NCBI GenBank assembly: GCA_013285915.1
Contig: JABDGS010000032.1
Span: 1 to 35,582 of the forward strand
Length of the DNA: 35,582 bases
Source of the DNA: Bacteroidota bacterium
Lineage (GTDB): Bacteria; Bacteroidota; Bacteroidia; Chitinophagales; Chitinophagaceae
Direction of reading: 5' to 3'
Part shown: positions 25,444 through 34,506 of the stretch, in pieces
Layout of the letters: each line of letters starts with the position of its first letter
How positions within the stretch are numbered: the stretch's first letter is position 1
Made by a program: the position numbers and the translations under genes
Notes under the pieces: generated by a model
Database searches by the model: none
The model's input: only the letters and a program-made list of their open reading frames with translations
What the model was told of the DNA's origin: nothing

Positions 25444-25821
25444 ATGGTCAGTACTCCACTATTGTGGCTTTTTATACTTGCATTACCAATAGCATGCATT
25501 GCATGGACAGTAACACATGAAGAGGTGTTTCGCGAACCCAGGGAGTTTTGCAAAAGGTGCAGTGAGCAAAGCCGCACCCTGCTGCGGCGAAAATTTTTCT
25601 ACTTATTTACCTGTGAGTATTGCTTTAGCCATTATGTTACTATTGCCCTGCTGATTATAACTAAATACAAATTGCTGTTTGACGATTGGCGGGGCTACCT
25701 AATAAGCGGTTTTTCGCTTGTGTGGATAGCCAATATTTATATGAGCATTTTTGCACTGCTGCGTGTTGATTTAAAAAAGGAGCGCGCCGAAGCCGAGCAT
25801 GCAGAAAAACAAAACAAATAA
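25444..25821 (+). CDS. Small membrane protein with paired CxxC motifs
   Basis: A 125-aa protein with an N-terminal membrane helix (P-L-L-W-L-F-I-L-A-L-P-I-A-C-I-A-W). C-K-R-C at about residues 37-40 and C-E-Y-C at about 57-60 could bind a metal. Two more hydrophobic segments follow (V-T-I-A-L-L-I-I-T and L-I-S-G-F-S-L-V-W-I-A). The tail is strongly charged (K-K-E-R-A-E-A-E-H-A-E). I recognise no family with confidence; it somewhat resembles DUF1360-type proteins. It stands alone between a pseudogene and the receptor gene. Confidence 0.65.
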   Translation: MVSTPLLWLFILALPIACIAWTVTHEEVFREPREFCKRCSEQSRTLLRRKFFYLFTCEYCFSHYVTIALLIITKYKLLFDDWRGYLISGFSLVWIANIYMSIFALLRVDLKKERAEAEHAEKQNK

Positions 25822-25968
25822 ACGATACCTGGACGAAAGCAATCCTGTGCTGTGGAGCTACACCAACCGTAGCGGCAGAAACAGGGTATAACCTGGGCAA
25901 AGCTTCCTTAACTAATCAATCCATTTATAAACATCTCTTTAACAAATTCAGTTAATTTCTTCAAATTT

Positions 25969-25983
25969 TAACCAGAATGGTTA
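25969..25983. promoter_or_regulatory. Palindrome upstream of the TonB-type receptor
   Basis: TAACCAGAATGGTTA is a perfect 6-bp inverted repeat with a 3-bp centre, 27 bp before the receptor ATG. It could be an operator for a dimeric regulator. No regulator gene adjoins it. Confidence 0.35.
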
Positions 25984-26010
25984 GTCAATTTCGCGAATAA
26001 TTAATTGATT

Positions 26011-28503
26011 ATGACGAAAAGTTGGATGTGCCTTGCTTTTTTGTTCCTTGGAGTGTATTGTTATAGCCAGCAAAACGCTGCAAAAAAATTGCCCGGCAAA
26101 ATAAGCGGGAGAGTTGTTGATTCAGTAACAAGCCAGAATATTGATTACGCCACAATATCTGTATTTGCACCAGGCAAAGAAAGCCCGGTTACAGGCTCTA
26201 CCTCAGATAATAAAGGTCTGTTCAAAGTTGACAATCTTGCCCCCGGCACATACACTGTTGTTGTAGATTTTTTAGGATATTCAAAAAAAACAATTGCTAA
26301 TGTAGCTATATCCCCAGCCTCACCATCATACACCGTTGGAGTGATCTTTCTTGCTAAAAGTGCTGCTGTATTAAAAGGCGTTACCGTTACTACGCAGGCA
26401 AAATTGCTTGAAAACAGGATTGACAAGATGGTATTTAATGCTGAGAAAGACCTTACATCGCAAGGCGGGGTGGCAACCGATATACTAAAAAAAGTACCAC
26501 AGGTTTCTGTGGATATTGACGGTAATGTAGAGCTTGCCGGCAGTTCAAGCATCCAGTTCTTAATAAATGGTAAACCTTCTTCGGCGTTTGGCAGCAGCAT
26601 AACTGATGTGCTGCAATCAATACCGGCCAGCCAAATAAAAAGCATTGAAGTTATTACCAATCCCGGCGCAAAATACGATGCCCAGGGGTTGGGCGGTATC
26701 ATCAACATTATGCTTAAAAACGACAAAACACGGGGCGTAAATGGCAACCTTTCCCTAACAGCAGGAACACGGCAGGAGAATGGTTCTTTTAACCTTACCG
26801 CCCGTCATGATAACTTTGGCATCAATGCTTTTGTTAGCGGCAACGCAAGGCTTTCAGCAACAACCCCTTCATCTTCCAACCGCAAATCATTCGATTCAAC
26901 AAATATGTCAAATGTTGTATTGCAACAGGATGGCAGTTCACAGTTTGTACGGCATGGCCTTGAATCCGGTATTGGATTTGATTGGACGCCTACAAAGAAA
27001 AACAATATTTCAGGCAATGTTAGCTACGATAATTTTGGCGGCTCAGGCAATGGGATGTCTAACCAGTTGCAAACAGCAACTGATGGTTCAGGCGGGTTGC
27101 TTTCATCTATCGCTACCTTGAATAATACCCATAACTCATTTAACTTCCACACCGTTGATGTAAGCCTTAACTACAAAAGAACGTTTGACAAGGAAGACCA
27201 GGAACTGGAGTTTTCAGTTAACTCAAGCTTCGGGCGAAGTAAGAATATTGCAAACAACACGCAATTTTTGCAACCCCAGGATTCTTTGTATTATGGCATA
27301 AACAGTCTCAACCCCGGTAAAGAGAATGAAACTGAAATACAGCTTGATTATACTCAACCGCTTGCAAAAGATGTAAAATTGGGATTGGGGGGAAAGTTTA
27401 GAAACAGGGATATTACAAGCGCGTCAAACGTAATGGCATTTATGCCAGATTCGAAGCTTTTTTTGCAGAATGATTTTTTGTCAAATAGCCTGGCATATCA
27501 CGAAAAAATATATGCGGCTTATGCAGAACTAAATTTCCCTGTATCAACATGGTTTGATGCTAAGCTAGGCGGCCGTTATGAACGTACTGATATAAATTCT
27601 TTTTTCTCAAACGCGCAGCAGCAGGCAAAAACGCCGGGCTACAACACGTTTGTGCCCTCTATATTTTTTATGAAGAAATTGCCCAACAACCAATCTATAA
27701 AATTAAGCTACTCCAAAAGAATTGAACGCCCTGACTACCGGGACCTGAACCCTTTTGTAAATACAAGTGACCCAAAAAATATTTCGCAGGGTAACCCGTA
27801 CCTGTTACCTGAAATTGGCAATCGTTATGAACTTAGTTACAACAGGGACTTAGGTACAACAGGCAGCTTTATGGTAACAGCTTTTGTCCGTACGTCAAAC
27901 CACGACATACAGCCTTATATTGTTTACCATCCAACTTTAACCGTGGGTGATACAACTTATACCAATGTGTCGGTAAGTACAAGCGAAAATATTGGCCTCG
28001 AAAAAAACATGGGGCTCAGCCTTTTTGGCGACCTGCATTTTGGCAGTAAGATGAACGTTAGAACAAATATATTTTCTTTTTACAGGCACACTATAAACGC
28101 TATTGACCCGGGTTTTAATTCAAGGAGCTTTAATTATCGTATTAACATGAATGTGAGCTACCAGTTTGCAAGCACCCTTGCCGCTGAATTTTTTGGTAAT
28201 TTTAATTCGGCCAGGCACGAGGCACAGGGGCGTTACCCATCGTTTACATCATACAGCTTTGCAATACGCAAACAGTTCTGGAATAAAAAGGGCAGCCTTG
28301 CACTTACAGCAAACAATATATTCAGTGAGTACGTGAAACAGGAAATATTTGTAACCGGCAATAATTTTATAACAAACAGTATAAGAAAAGTGCCGTTCCG
28401 TTCAATAGGCATAAATTTTACATGGAAATTTGGCAAGCTTGAGTTTAAGAAGGATAAAGAAGAGAATAATGATAATAATAATGCTGCAGCACCTGAAGGA
28501 TAA
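26011..28503 (+). CDS. TonB-dependent receptor-like outer-membrane beta-barrel protein
   Basis: An 830-aa protein with a signal peptide ending near C-Y-S-Q-Q. Residues about 33-115 form a carboxypeptidase-regulatory-like domain (G-R-V-V-D-S-V-T-S-Q-N-I-D-Y-A-T-I-S-V-F). A plug domain follows (about 135-235: A-T-D-I-L-K-K-V-P-Q-V-S-V-D-I-D-G-N-V, I-K-S-I-E-V-I-T-N-P-G-A-K-Y-D-A). The rest is a beta-barrel of the outer-membrane-beta-barrel-3 type, with L-S-Y-S-K-R-I-E-R-P-D-Y-R-D-L-N-P-F, a typical motif. It likely imports or senses an unknown ligand. No SusD partner follows, so it is not a standard glycan-uptake pair. The ATG at 26011 is used; the frame also has a TTG two codons earlier. Confidence 0.9.
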   Translation: MTKSWMCLAFLFLGVYCYSQQNAAKKLPGKISGRVVDSVTSQNIDYATISVFAPGKESPVTGSTSDNKGLFKVDNLAPGTYTVVVDFLGYSKKTIANVAISPASPSYTVGVIFLAKSAAVLKGVTVTTQAKLLENRIDKMVFNAEKDLTSQGGVATDILKKVPQVSVDIDGNVELAGSSSIQFLINGKPSSAFGSSITDVLQSIPASQIKSIEVITNPGAKYDAQGLGGIINIMLKNDKTRGVNGNLSLTAGTRQENGSFNLTARHDNFGINAFVSGNARLSATTPSSSNRKSFDSTNMSNVVLQQDGSSQFVRHGLESGIGFDWTPTKKNNISGNVSYDNFGGSGNGMSNQLQTATDGSGGLLSSIATLNNTHNSFNFHTVDVSLNYKRTFDKEDQELEFSVNSSFGRSKNIANNTQFLQPQDSLYYGINSLNPGKENETEIQLDYTQPLAKDVKLGLGGKFRNRDITSASNVMAFMPDSKLFLQNDFLSNSLAYHEKIYAAYAELNFPVSTWFDAKLGGRYERTDINSFFSNAQQQAKTPGYNTFVPSIFFMKKLPNNQSIKLSYSKRIERPDYRDLNPFVNTSDPKNISQGNPYLLPEIGNRYELSYNRDLGTTGSFMVTAFVRTSNHDIQPYIVYHPTLTVGDTTYTNVSVSTSENIGLEKNMGLSLFGDLHFGSKMNVRTNIFSFYRHTINAIDPGFNSRSFNYRINMNVSYQFASTLAAEFFGNFNSARHEAQGRYPSFTSYSFAIRKQFWNKKGSLALTANNIFSEYVKQEIFVTGNNFITNSIRKVPFRSIGINFTWKFGKLEFKKDKEENNDNNNAAAPEG

Positions 28504-28563
28504 CGATAAACTCAAACTTGCTTCAGAATGCGGTTTTATATTTATTTTATAAAACTTTTAAAT

Positions 28564-29004
28564 ATGAAAAATTTTTTTATTGCTGCGCTTTTTATTTGTA
28601 CCCCCGGTATTACTGCCCTATTTGCGCAGGATGTAAAAGAAAAGGATGTGCCTGCTGCTGTAAAAGCTGCACTTGTGAAAAAGTACCCTGCGGCGGCAAA
28701 GGTTTCATGGGAGAAAGAAAACGGGAATTACGAAGCTAACTGGGGTGGTAAGTCGGGTGAGGATAATGCCGCACAATTTTCGCCATCGGGAGATTTTGTT
28801 GAGTACGAAATGGCTATTGCTATTAACCAATTGCCTGCCGGTGTTGCGGCTTATGTAAAGAGCCATTACGACAATGCAACCATAAAAGAAGCGGGTAAAA
28901 TAACCAGTGCAACAGGCGCCATAACTTACGAGGCCGAAGTAAAAGGAAAAGACTTGATATTTGATGCGAGTGGTAACTTTATTAAAGTTAGTGACGCTGA
29001 TTAA
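28564..29004 (+). CDS. PepSY-like periplasmic protein
   Basis: A 146-aa protein starting MKNFFIAALFICTPGITALF, with a signal peptide ending near F-A-Q. Two related segments follow: V-P-A-A-V-K-A-A-L-V-K-K-Y-P-A-A-A-K-V-S-W-E-K, with Y-E-A-N-W; and L-P-A-G-V-A-A-Y-V-K-S-H-Y-D-N-A-T-I-K-E-A, with Y-E-A-E-V. This duplicated P-x-A-V-x-x-x-V-K-x-x-Y pattern is that of PepSY-like (DUF2874) proteins of Bacteroidetes; the function is unknown. The ATG at 28564 gives the signal peptide; the frame from 28528 adds 12 residues. It follows the receptor gene by 60 bp and may be cotranscribed. Confidence 0.85.
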   Translation: MKNFFIAALFICTPGITALFAQDVKEKDVPAAVKAALVKKYPAAAKVSWEKENGNYEANWGGKSGEDNAAQFSPSGDFVEYEMAIAINQLPAGVAAYVKSHYDNATIKEAGKITSATGAITYEAEVKGKDLIFDASGNFIKVSDAD

Positions 29005-29029
29005 GGCAAAGAAACTGTTATAAACAATA

Positions 29030-29066
29030 ACAATCGCCATGCTGCAATAACCAGCATGGCGATTGT
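29030..29066. terminator. Long hairpin between convergent genes, bidirectional terminator candidate
   Basis: A perfect 15-bp stem (ACAATCGCCATGCTG with CAGCATGGCGATTGT) has a 7-nt loop. It lies between the PepSY-like gene (+) and the permease gene (-). On the + side ATTTTG follows; on the minus side there is TTATTGTTTATAAC. The T-runs are short but the stem is strong. Confidence 0.7.
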
Positions 29067-29074
29067 ATTTTGAA

Positions 29075-32000
29075 CTATTGCAGTGTCTTCATGTTGTCGC
29101 CATTATTTTTATCAATAAGCTTCAGCAGGGGGTCAATTCCCGCCGATACCGGCTTGCCAGTTACAATAATTTCAAGATCATGCTCACCCGCCGTAAGCTT
29201 ATACGATTTTAAATACAGAGGGTTAGTTTGCATATAACCATCTTTAGTTTGTGAATCAACAGCAAACACACCAATGTCAATATAGTCATTTACCTGCGCT
29301 GCCGGCGTTTCATTACCGCTTGCATCCTCATAACTTTTTGCAACACTTACTTTTATTGACACCTTATACTGGTTTTTATCAAGGGGCTTAACGGTTGCGG
29401 AAATAATCTTGTTGTCATAAAAGGATATTTTCTCCCAGCTATCCGTCACAAAATATTGCAGCGAATCGGGCACATGTTTTTTAATAAAGCTGTATAGCTC
29501 CCTGCTGCCCGCATAGGGTGGTTCCTTTTTAAACGCGTAGGCATTATAAAATTCCCGCAGGGCAGCGTTAATGCTGTCTTCGCCCACAAGGCATTGCAGG
29601 CCATATAAAACAAGCCCGGCTTTATTATCCCACTCATTCCATTTGTTTGCATACAGCACAGGGTTTTGGTTTGCTACGTTACGTCCTCTTCCCCATAAGT
29701 AATCGTTCAGTTCTCCGCTTACAATACTTTTTATATTGTTTTCACCGTATTTCTTTTTCATCATTAGCAGCGCCGCATATTTTGACAGGCCATTTACAAT
29801 AACCCTTGATCCCTTTGTATGATTAGGGGCAACCTGCGTTAACCACCACTGCCTTGCCAATTGCATGGCGGCACTATAATAACAATAGTCCCATTGGTAG
29901 GGCTCTGTAAAATTAGCATTCCATCCAAAATTTTCGCTGAAGATATGTACGCCTGCCATTGAATTTACATCGTTGTTAAATTGTGAGGCCTCGGCAAGTT
30001 TTATCGCTTTAAATGGATATGGCCCCCATGCATGCGTGTAATACGCAAGGCTGTTCTTATAGGCACTTACAAACCGTTGAAGGTTTGCATTATTTGTGGG
30101 CTGGTAATATAATTCAACACCAATGTTTTGTCCATTTTCAATATGTACGCTGTCTTTTAAGCTTTCATACCGCGCTGAAAGAATACCTATGCCTGAATAT
30201 ATACCCTGGCTATTACTTACATATTCAAAATAATTCCTGCCACCTTGCTGCCATTGTTTTTGCAGGTCGCCTGGCGCTATGGCTACCTGGTCTGCGGATG
30301 TGCTGATGGTAACATCAAAATGTACGAGGCCTGCCTGGCTGCCGTTTAACAGCGAGTTTACGCCTGAAGTATCTTTGTCATCTGCAAAATCGTCTTCTTT
30401 TTTTGGCAGGCCATATTTTGCGCGGTCATCCGGATCGTTTAATTCCTCGTCATCATCATACCCAAGTCCAGGCAAGCCCGGCCCGATAAATGTGCCGTTA
30501 TGTAAAATATCCGTGCCATATATATAATTGTCAAAGGCTTTGTATTCTTTTATAGAGTTTATTTCAACCATCGCGGTATCGCCCGGTGCAAGGGGTTTAG
30601 GTAATGTATATAGCCTGTAATCAGAACTGTCCGCAGCAGGTTTTAAAAAATTAAACTTACCTCTTTTATAAATAAGCGGGTTGGTGTATGCAGGGCTGCT
30701 GCCATTGTACACCAACGTATAATTTGTAACATTATCTCCATCCAGCAGCATCTCTGTTACAGGTACTTTGTTTTTATTAATAAGCGTAACAAATGAATGA
30801 AACAAGGCTCTCTGTTGTTCAGGGTATATATCAACATTTAATTTTATGCCTGCTAATGAAGGCACCGGCATATCTTCAAAATGTTTTAATGTTTTTTCTG
30901 TTATCGCCGCCCGTTCTATGCGTTCGTTTCGGGTATAATAACTGTTTAAATAACTTACGTTGTAATAATTGTAACCGGCAGTTGTTATAAAGCCGAGCGA
31001 CAATGCTGCTGCTGTGACCCTGGCTTTACAAGTAAAACGTTCCCGGGCCAACTGCAGCCTTTCTTTTACAGAAGAAATTGTGCCGCGTACATAAAATAAA
31101 TAACCGGCTAAAAACAGCAACCCGCCAAAAAGCAGCCAGTAAAAACTAAACCATGATACGGGCCCTAACATGTGTCCAACACCATCAAGGTCTGATAAAC
31201 CAAAGTTTGGCGAGTGTGAATATAACAGCAGGTGATAGTCCATCCAGCCAGACTGGTCGGCTAATGTAAATAAAACCCACAATGTAATGCCTATGCCTAA
31301 CGCGGTAAACTTGTTATTAATGCAAATGTGCAGGCAAAATGCAAACATCACCATCTCAAAACATTTTGGTAAAATAATAAGATAGAGTGCCGTTAGGTAA
31401 AGGTTTATATTGAACTGGTGAAAGCCTTTTAGAAGCTGCACTGCAACGCCAACCAGCATTGGTGCTGTGGTTAAAAAGAGCGCTACCGCAAGCAGGCTGA
31501 AAAATTTTGCAAAATTAAAAATATGTTCTGCGGGGGGTAAAGCGTCATTAATAAAAGCATAACGTGTTGTCCGTTCGCGGTGAATAGTTTCACCCGCGTA
31601 AAACATGATGATGCAAAAAATAAAAATAAGAAAGTTGGTATCAAAAGCCCTCAGAAACATTGAGGTGCGCGGGAGATCAGGCACCCAATAACGGCCCCAC
31701 AAATGCCAGAACATCATGCCTAAAAATAGTGTGCCCCCACCGATTATTAGCCAGAAATAAGTATCGCGGACAATATTGAGTATCTCAATTTTGGTAAGCG
31801 TAAGCAACGTGCGTAAGGTATACCCCTTTTTATAAGATACCCCAAAAACAGGCAGGTTAAATTTAACAGCAGGCTTAGTATTTATTTTTTTATCTCTTTT
31901 GCCGCTGAAAAACCTCTCAAAACTAAAGCGCATATAAGTGTATAGCAAAATTATTGCGCCTAAGCCGGCCCATAATATACGGTTCCACAGCAGCAGGCCC

Positions 32001-32152
32001 TGTATTGAGAGCAAGCCTGTATTCTTCCCAGCTACTGTTTGCATACCACGCTCGTACGTTACTGCGTTTATCACAAAAGGGTCGGCCAGGTAAATAACGT
32101 TTTTACTGCCTGAGGAATGAATTAAAAAATTTGCAAACAGGTAACCGAGCAT
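29075..32152 (-). CDS. ABC permease / M1-peptidase-like fusion, C-terminal fragment (gene split by a TAG)
   Basis: A 1025-aa reading frame from the first ATG after the nonsense codon. The homologous gene starts at 32710, and the frame is continuous except for the TAG at 32272-32270. The first 370 or so residues contain several membrane helices of an ABC-2-type permease. Then comes a long extracytoplasmic part with M1-aminopeptidase layout (W-G-P-Y-P-F-K-A-I-K-L near the core). The HExxH zinc motif is replaced: 29866-29843 encodes M-Q-L-A-R-Q-W-W where active enzymes have H-E-x-x-H-Q-W-W. The downstream ligand glutamate is also gone (V-N-G-L-S-K-Y-A-A). The peptidase half therefore looks inactive. 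The ABC ATPase gene lies upstream at 33628. Whether this fragment is translated alone is unclear. Confidence 0.8.
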   Translation of the reverse strand: MLGYLFANFLIHSSGSKNVIYLADPFVINAVTYERGMQTVAGKNTGLLSIQGLLLWNRILWAGLGAIILLYTYMRFSFERFFSGKRDKKINTKPAVKFNLPVFGVSYKKGYTLRTLLTLTKIEILNIVRDTYFWLIIGGGTLFLGMMFWHLWGRYWVPDLPRTSMFLRAFDTNFLIFIFCIIMFYAGETIHRERTTRYAFINDALPPAEHIFNFAKFFSLLAVALFLTTAPMLVGVAVQLLKGFHQFNINLYLTALYLIILPKCFEMVMFAFCLHICINNKFTALGIGITLWVLFTLADQSGWMDYHLLLYSHSPNFGLSDLDGVGHMLGPVSWFSFYWLLFGGLLFLAGYLFYVRGTISSVKERLQLARERFTCKARVTAAALSLGFITTAGYNYYNVSYLNSYYTRNERIERAAITEKTLKHFEDMPVPSLAGIKLNVDIYPEQQRALFHSFVTLINKNKVPVTEMLLDGDNVTNYTLVYNGSSPAYTNPLIYKRGKFNFLKPAADSSDYRLYTLPKPLAPGDTAMVEINSIKEYKAFDNYIYGTDILHNGTFIGPGLPGLGYDDDEELNDPDDRAKYGLPKKEDDFADDKDTSGVNSLLNGSQAGLVHFDVTISTSADQVAIAPGDLQKQWQQGGRNYFEYVSNSQGIYSGIGILSARYESLKDSVHIENGQNIGVELYYQPTNNANLQRFVSAYKNSLAYYTHAWGPYPFKAIKLAEASQFNNDVNSMAGVHIFSENFGWNANFTEPYQWDYCYYSAAMQLARQWWLTQVAPNHTKGSRVIVNGLSKYAALLMMKKKYGENNIKSIVSGELNDYLWGRGRNVANQNPVLYANKWNEWDNKAGLVLYGLQCLVGEDSINAALREFYNAYAFKKEPPYAGSRELYSFIKKHVPDSLQYFVTDSWEKISFYDNKIISATVKPLDKNQYKVSIKVSVAKSYEDASGNETPAAQVNDYIDIGVFAVDSQTKDGYMQTNPLYLKSYKLTAGEHDLEIIVTGKPVSAGIDPLLKLIDKNNGDNMKTLQ

Positions 32153-32269
32153 TAATAAAGCACCGCTTGTATAAATAACCTTTACATTTTTTGTAGCAGC
32201 TACAAGGCCAAAAAATAGGGAAGATGTGAAAAATAAATTTGGCAGCGCAATAACTAAAAATGGGTGCAG

Positions 32270-32272
32270 CTA
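32270..32272 (-). other. In-frame amber codon splitting the permease/peptidase-like gene
   Basis: The minus strand reads AAT AAT TTT ATA AGC TAG CTG CAC. The same frame then continues without shift through 39 codons to the ATG at 32152, still reading as membrane protein (P-F-L-V-I-A-L-P-N-L-F-F-T-S-S). One base change from a tyrosine codon (TAC or TAT) would explain it. Confidence 0.9.
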
Positions 32273-32710
32273 GCTTATAAAATTATTTGGCCCATAATGG
32301 CTTGCCGGTTGCCAGCCAAATACTGGCCCCAATTTACTGCCAACGCAGGCACCAAGTAACACTGCAGAATCAATAATTAAAACAAACAGGAACGATGATA
32401 GAAAGCGGCCCCAAAAATAGCCGGCTTTGGTAATAGGGTAGGAGAGATAATATTCCTTTGTGTTGTACTCAATATCCCTGATGAGGGGTAAGCCCATAAC
32501 AGATGAGCTGACCATCATCATCATCAGGCTCATTATGGCTACGTAAAAGGCAATGGCTGAACTGCCGTTTATCCATTGATGCTCATCAAGCGGCATTGCA
32601 CCATTTGCAAACGCCAATGCTGTAAATACAAACGCCAACAGGAAGTACAGGTAAACGGCGGGGCGTTTTAACTTGTACTGCATTTCGAATAAAAATATTT
32701 TGCTGAACAT
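32270..32710 (-). CDS. ABC permease N-terminal fragment
   Basis: A 146-aa frame starting MFSKIFLFEMQYKLKRPAVY. Membrane helices are near residues 20-37, 50-75 and 105-125. I-R-D-I-E-Y-N-T-K-E-Y-Y-L-S-Y-P-I-T-K is a typical ABC-2-like cytoplasmic loop. It ends abruptly at TAG after N-N-F-I-S. It is the natural N-terminus of the fusion gene at 29075-32152; read through, the whole would be 1211 codons. It follows the ATPase gene by 30 nt. Confidence 0.85.
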   Translation of the reverse strand: MFSKIFLFEMQYKLKRPAVYLYFLLAFVFTALAFANGAMPLDEHQWINGSSAIAFYVAIMSLMMMMVSSSVMGLPLIRDIEYNTKEYYLSYPITKAGYFWGRFLSSFLFVLIIDSAVLLGACVGSKLGPVFGWQPASHYGPNNFIS

Positions 32711-32740
32711 GATGTTTTTGTTGATGTTGTTAATGGATGC

Positions 32741-33628
32741 TTACAGGGTATTTATATCGGTTTTTTGCCCGATGTTGCTGAAGTATACATCTTCCAAATT
32801 GGGTGTACTTACGATGAAGCCATTGCCGGGATCTGTTTCTGAAATTATACGTATGTAAAGCTGCCCGGCCTTTAGTTGTGTAGATATTACTTTAAAGCGG
32901 CTGCTGTAGTCTTTAATTTCCGCTTTTGATATGGATTTACTGTATATCTTCCCATTTAGCTCATTCACAGCATCATCGGGCGTTCCGGCATATAATACCT
33001 GCCCCTGGAATATGATAGCGAAGCGGGAGCATAATGTACTAACATCTTCCACAATATGTGTTGACAGTATTACAATTGTGTTCTCACCAATTTCACTAAG
33101 CAGGTTGTAAAAACGGTTTCTTTCGGCGGGGTCAAGGCCTGCAGTGGGTTCATCCACTATAATTAGTTTTGGCTTGCCTATTAAAGCCTGGGCTATACCA
33201 AAGCGTTGCTTCATCCCGCCTGAGTAAGTACCCAGGTTTTTCTTTTTATCTTTTGCAAGGTTTACCTTATCAAGCAGGTAACCGGCCAGCTCTTTCCGTT
33301 CGCTTTTGTTTGACACACCTTTTAGCTGTGCTATATGGTCAAGCATCTGTTCAGCAGAAATTTTTGGGTATACGCCAAACTCTTGTGGCAGGTAGCCCAA
33401 TACCTGGCGTAATTCCGTTTTTTGTTTAAGCACATCAATTCCGTCAAATTGTATGCTGCCTTCGTCTGCTTCCTGTAGTGTGGCCACTGTACGCATTAGT
33501 GATGATTTGCCTGCACCGTTAGGGCCAAGTAACCCAAACATGCCCTCATTAAGGGTTAGGGAAACATTCTTTATTGCCTGCACCCCGTTTGAGTATGTTT
33601 TGGAAAGTGAATTGATTGATAGTCGCAT
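32741..33628 (-). CDS. ABC transporter ATP-binding protein
   Basis: A 295-aa ATPase. Walker A is G-L-L-G-P-N-G-A-G-K-S-S (about residues 32-43), the Q-loop is G-Y-L-P-Q-E-F-G-V-Y, the signature is Y-S-G-G-M-K-Q-R-F-G-I, Walker B is K-L-I-I-V-D-E-P-T-A-G-L-D, and the H-loop is I-L-S-T-H-I-V-E-D. It is the cytoplasmic motor of an ABC-2-type transporter with the permease fusion encoded 30 nt downstream. The C-terminal 70 residues are an accessory tail seen in such exporters. The substrate is unknown. Confidence 0.95.
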   Translation of the reverse strand: MRLSINSLSKTYSNGVQAIKNVSLTLNEGMFGLLGPNGAGKSSLMRTVATLQEADEGSIQFDGIDVLKQKTELRQVLGYLPQEFGVYPKISAEQMLDHIAQLKGVSNKSERKELAGYLLDKVNLAKDKKKNLGTYSGGMKQRFGIAQALIGKPKLIIVDEPTAGLDPAERNRFYNLLSEIGENTIVILSTHIVEDVSTLCSRFAIIFQGQVLYAGTPDDAVNELNGKIYSKSISKAEIKDYSSRFKVISTQLKAGQLYIRIISETDPGNGFIVSTPNLEDVYFSNIGQKTDINTL

Positions 33629-33777
33629 TTTGTATTATTTATTTGTTGATTAATTGCAATAGTTTACCTCCTGCACATTGTAACATGTTCAGTAATTTTA
33701 GATCCAGGCAAAAAGCTGCGCCTGCTGAGGTAATTAGCTTACTTCAGTAATTTGTTATTCAGTAAAATTGTTGCTGC

Positions 33778-34506
33778 TTATTTTCTAATACCTGCGGGGT
33801 TTAGTTTAGTAATGTTGTTGCCATTTACTACTACTGTCGAGTTGCTGTCTGCCAATACATGTATGTTGCCGATCTTCGCTTTAAGATCATTTATAAACGA
33901 GTTTTGAAGCTGCACATCTACTCCAGTAAAAAAATCATTTTTGTCTAAAAGAACACCACTTTTATTGGTTGCCGTTATAAGCATTGTATCAAAATACCGG
34001 TTAACTGTATCACGGTAACTGTAGCTGCGTGTATATACTTCGCTATAATCCAATGTTATGTGGTAGGCAACCGCTTTTGACGATATAGTATCGCCTTTGA
34101 GGGAAATGGTTGAATTTTTTACAGTTATATCACATCCTGCAGGAACGTACAATATTATTTCCTGCGGTGAGTGTGTAAGTTTATAGTTTGCATCATGCTG
34201 TGCTGCAATGTAATTTTTTAGAATAACGGTATCACCGGCTATAGTGTAGTCAGCATAATGCTGCGCCCTTTTTTCAAGCAATAATTTACCCGATGGGGCG
34301 GTGTAAACCTGGCAGTCAGCAATGCCCTCAATGCGTACATGCTTAACGGGCGGCAGCTTATATTCCTCGTAATACCACGCGTCAAATTTTTCAACGGGTG
34401 TAATATCACTGTTTAAATATTTGTAGCGCAGTATTACCTGCTCCGTTATCAAAAAACCAAACATCGCTGCCAGCAATATCAATAATATTTTATTACTTTT
34501 TTTCAT
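33778..34506 (-). CDS. Membrane-anchored protein of unknown function (DUF2807-like)
   Basis: A 242-aa protein starting MKKSNKILLILLAAMFGFLI, with one N-terminal membrane or signal helix. The rest is beta-rich: V-K-H-V-R-I-E-G-I-A-D-C-Q-V-Y, E-I-I-L-Y-V-P-A-G-C-D-I-T-V-K-N-S-T-I-S-L-K-G, and late I-G-N-I-H-V-L-A-D-S-N-S-T-V-V-V-N-G. This resembles the right-handed, adhesin-like repeats of DUF2807 proteins; the link is tentative. The ATG at 34506 overlaps the previous gene's stop by 14 nt and opens the hydrophobic helix, so it is preferred over 34557. Confidence 0.65.
   Translation of the reverse strand: MKKSNKILLILLAAMFGFLITEQVILRYKYLNSDITPVEKFDAWYYEEYKLPPVKHVRIEGIADCQVYTAPSGKLLLEKRAQHYADYTIAGDTVILKNYIAAQHDANYKLTHSPQEIILYVPAGCDITVKNSTISLKGDTISSKAVAYHITLDYSEVYTRSYSYRDTVNRYFDTMLITATNKSGVLLDKNDFFTGVDVQLQNSFINDLKAKIGNIHVLADSNSTVVVNGNNITKLNPAGIRK

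Noticed and set aside
26145..26747. 200-aa minus-strand frame opposite the receptor gene
   Set aside because: Antisense of the receptor N-terminal and plug domains, without independent support.
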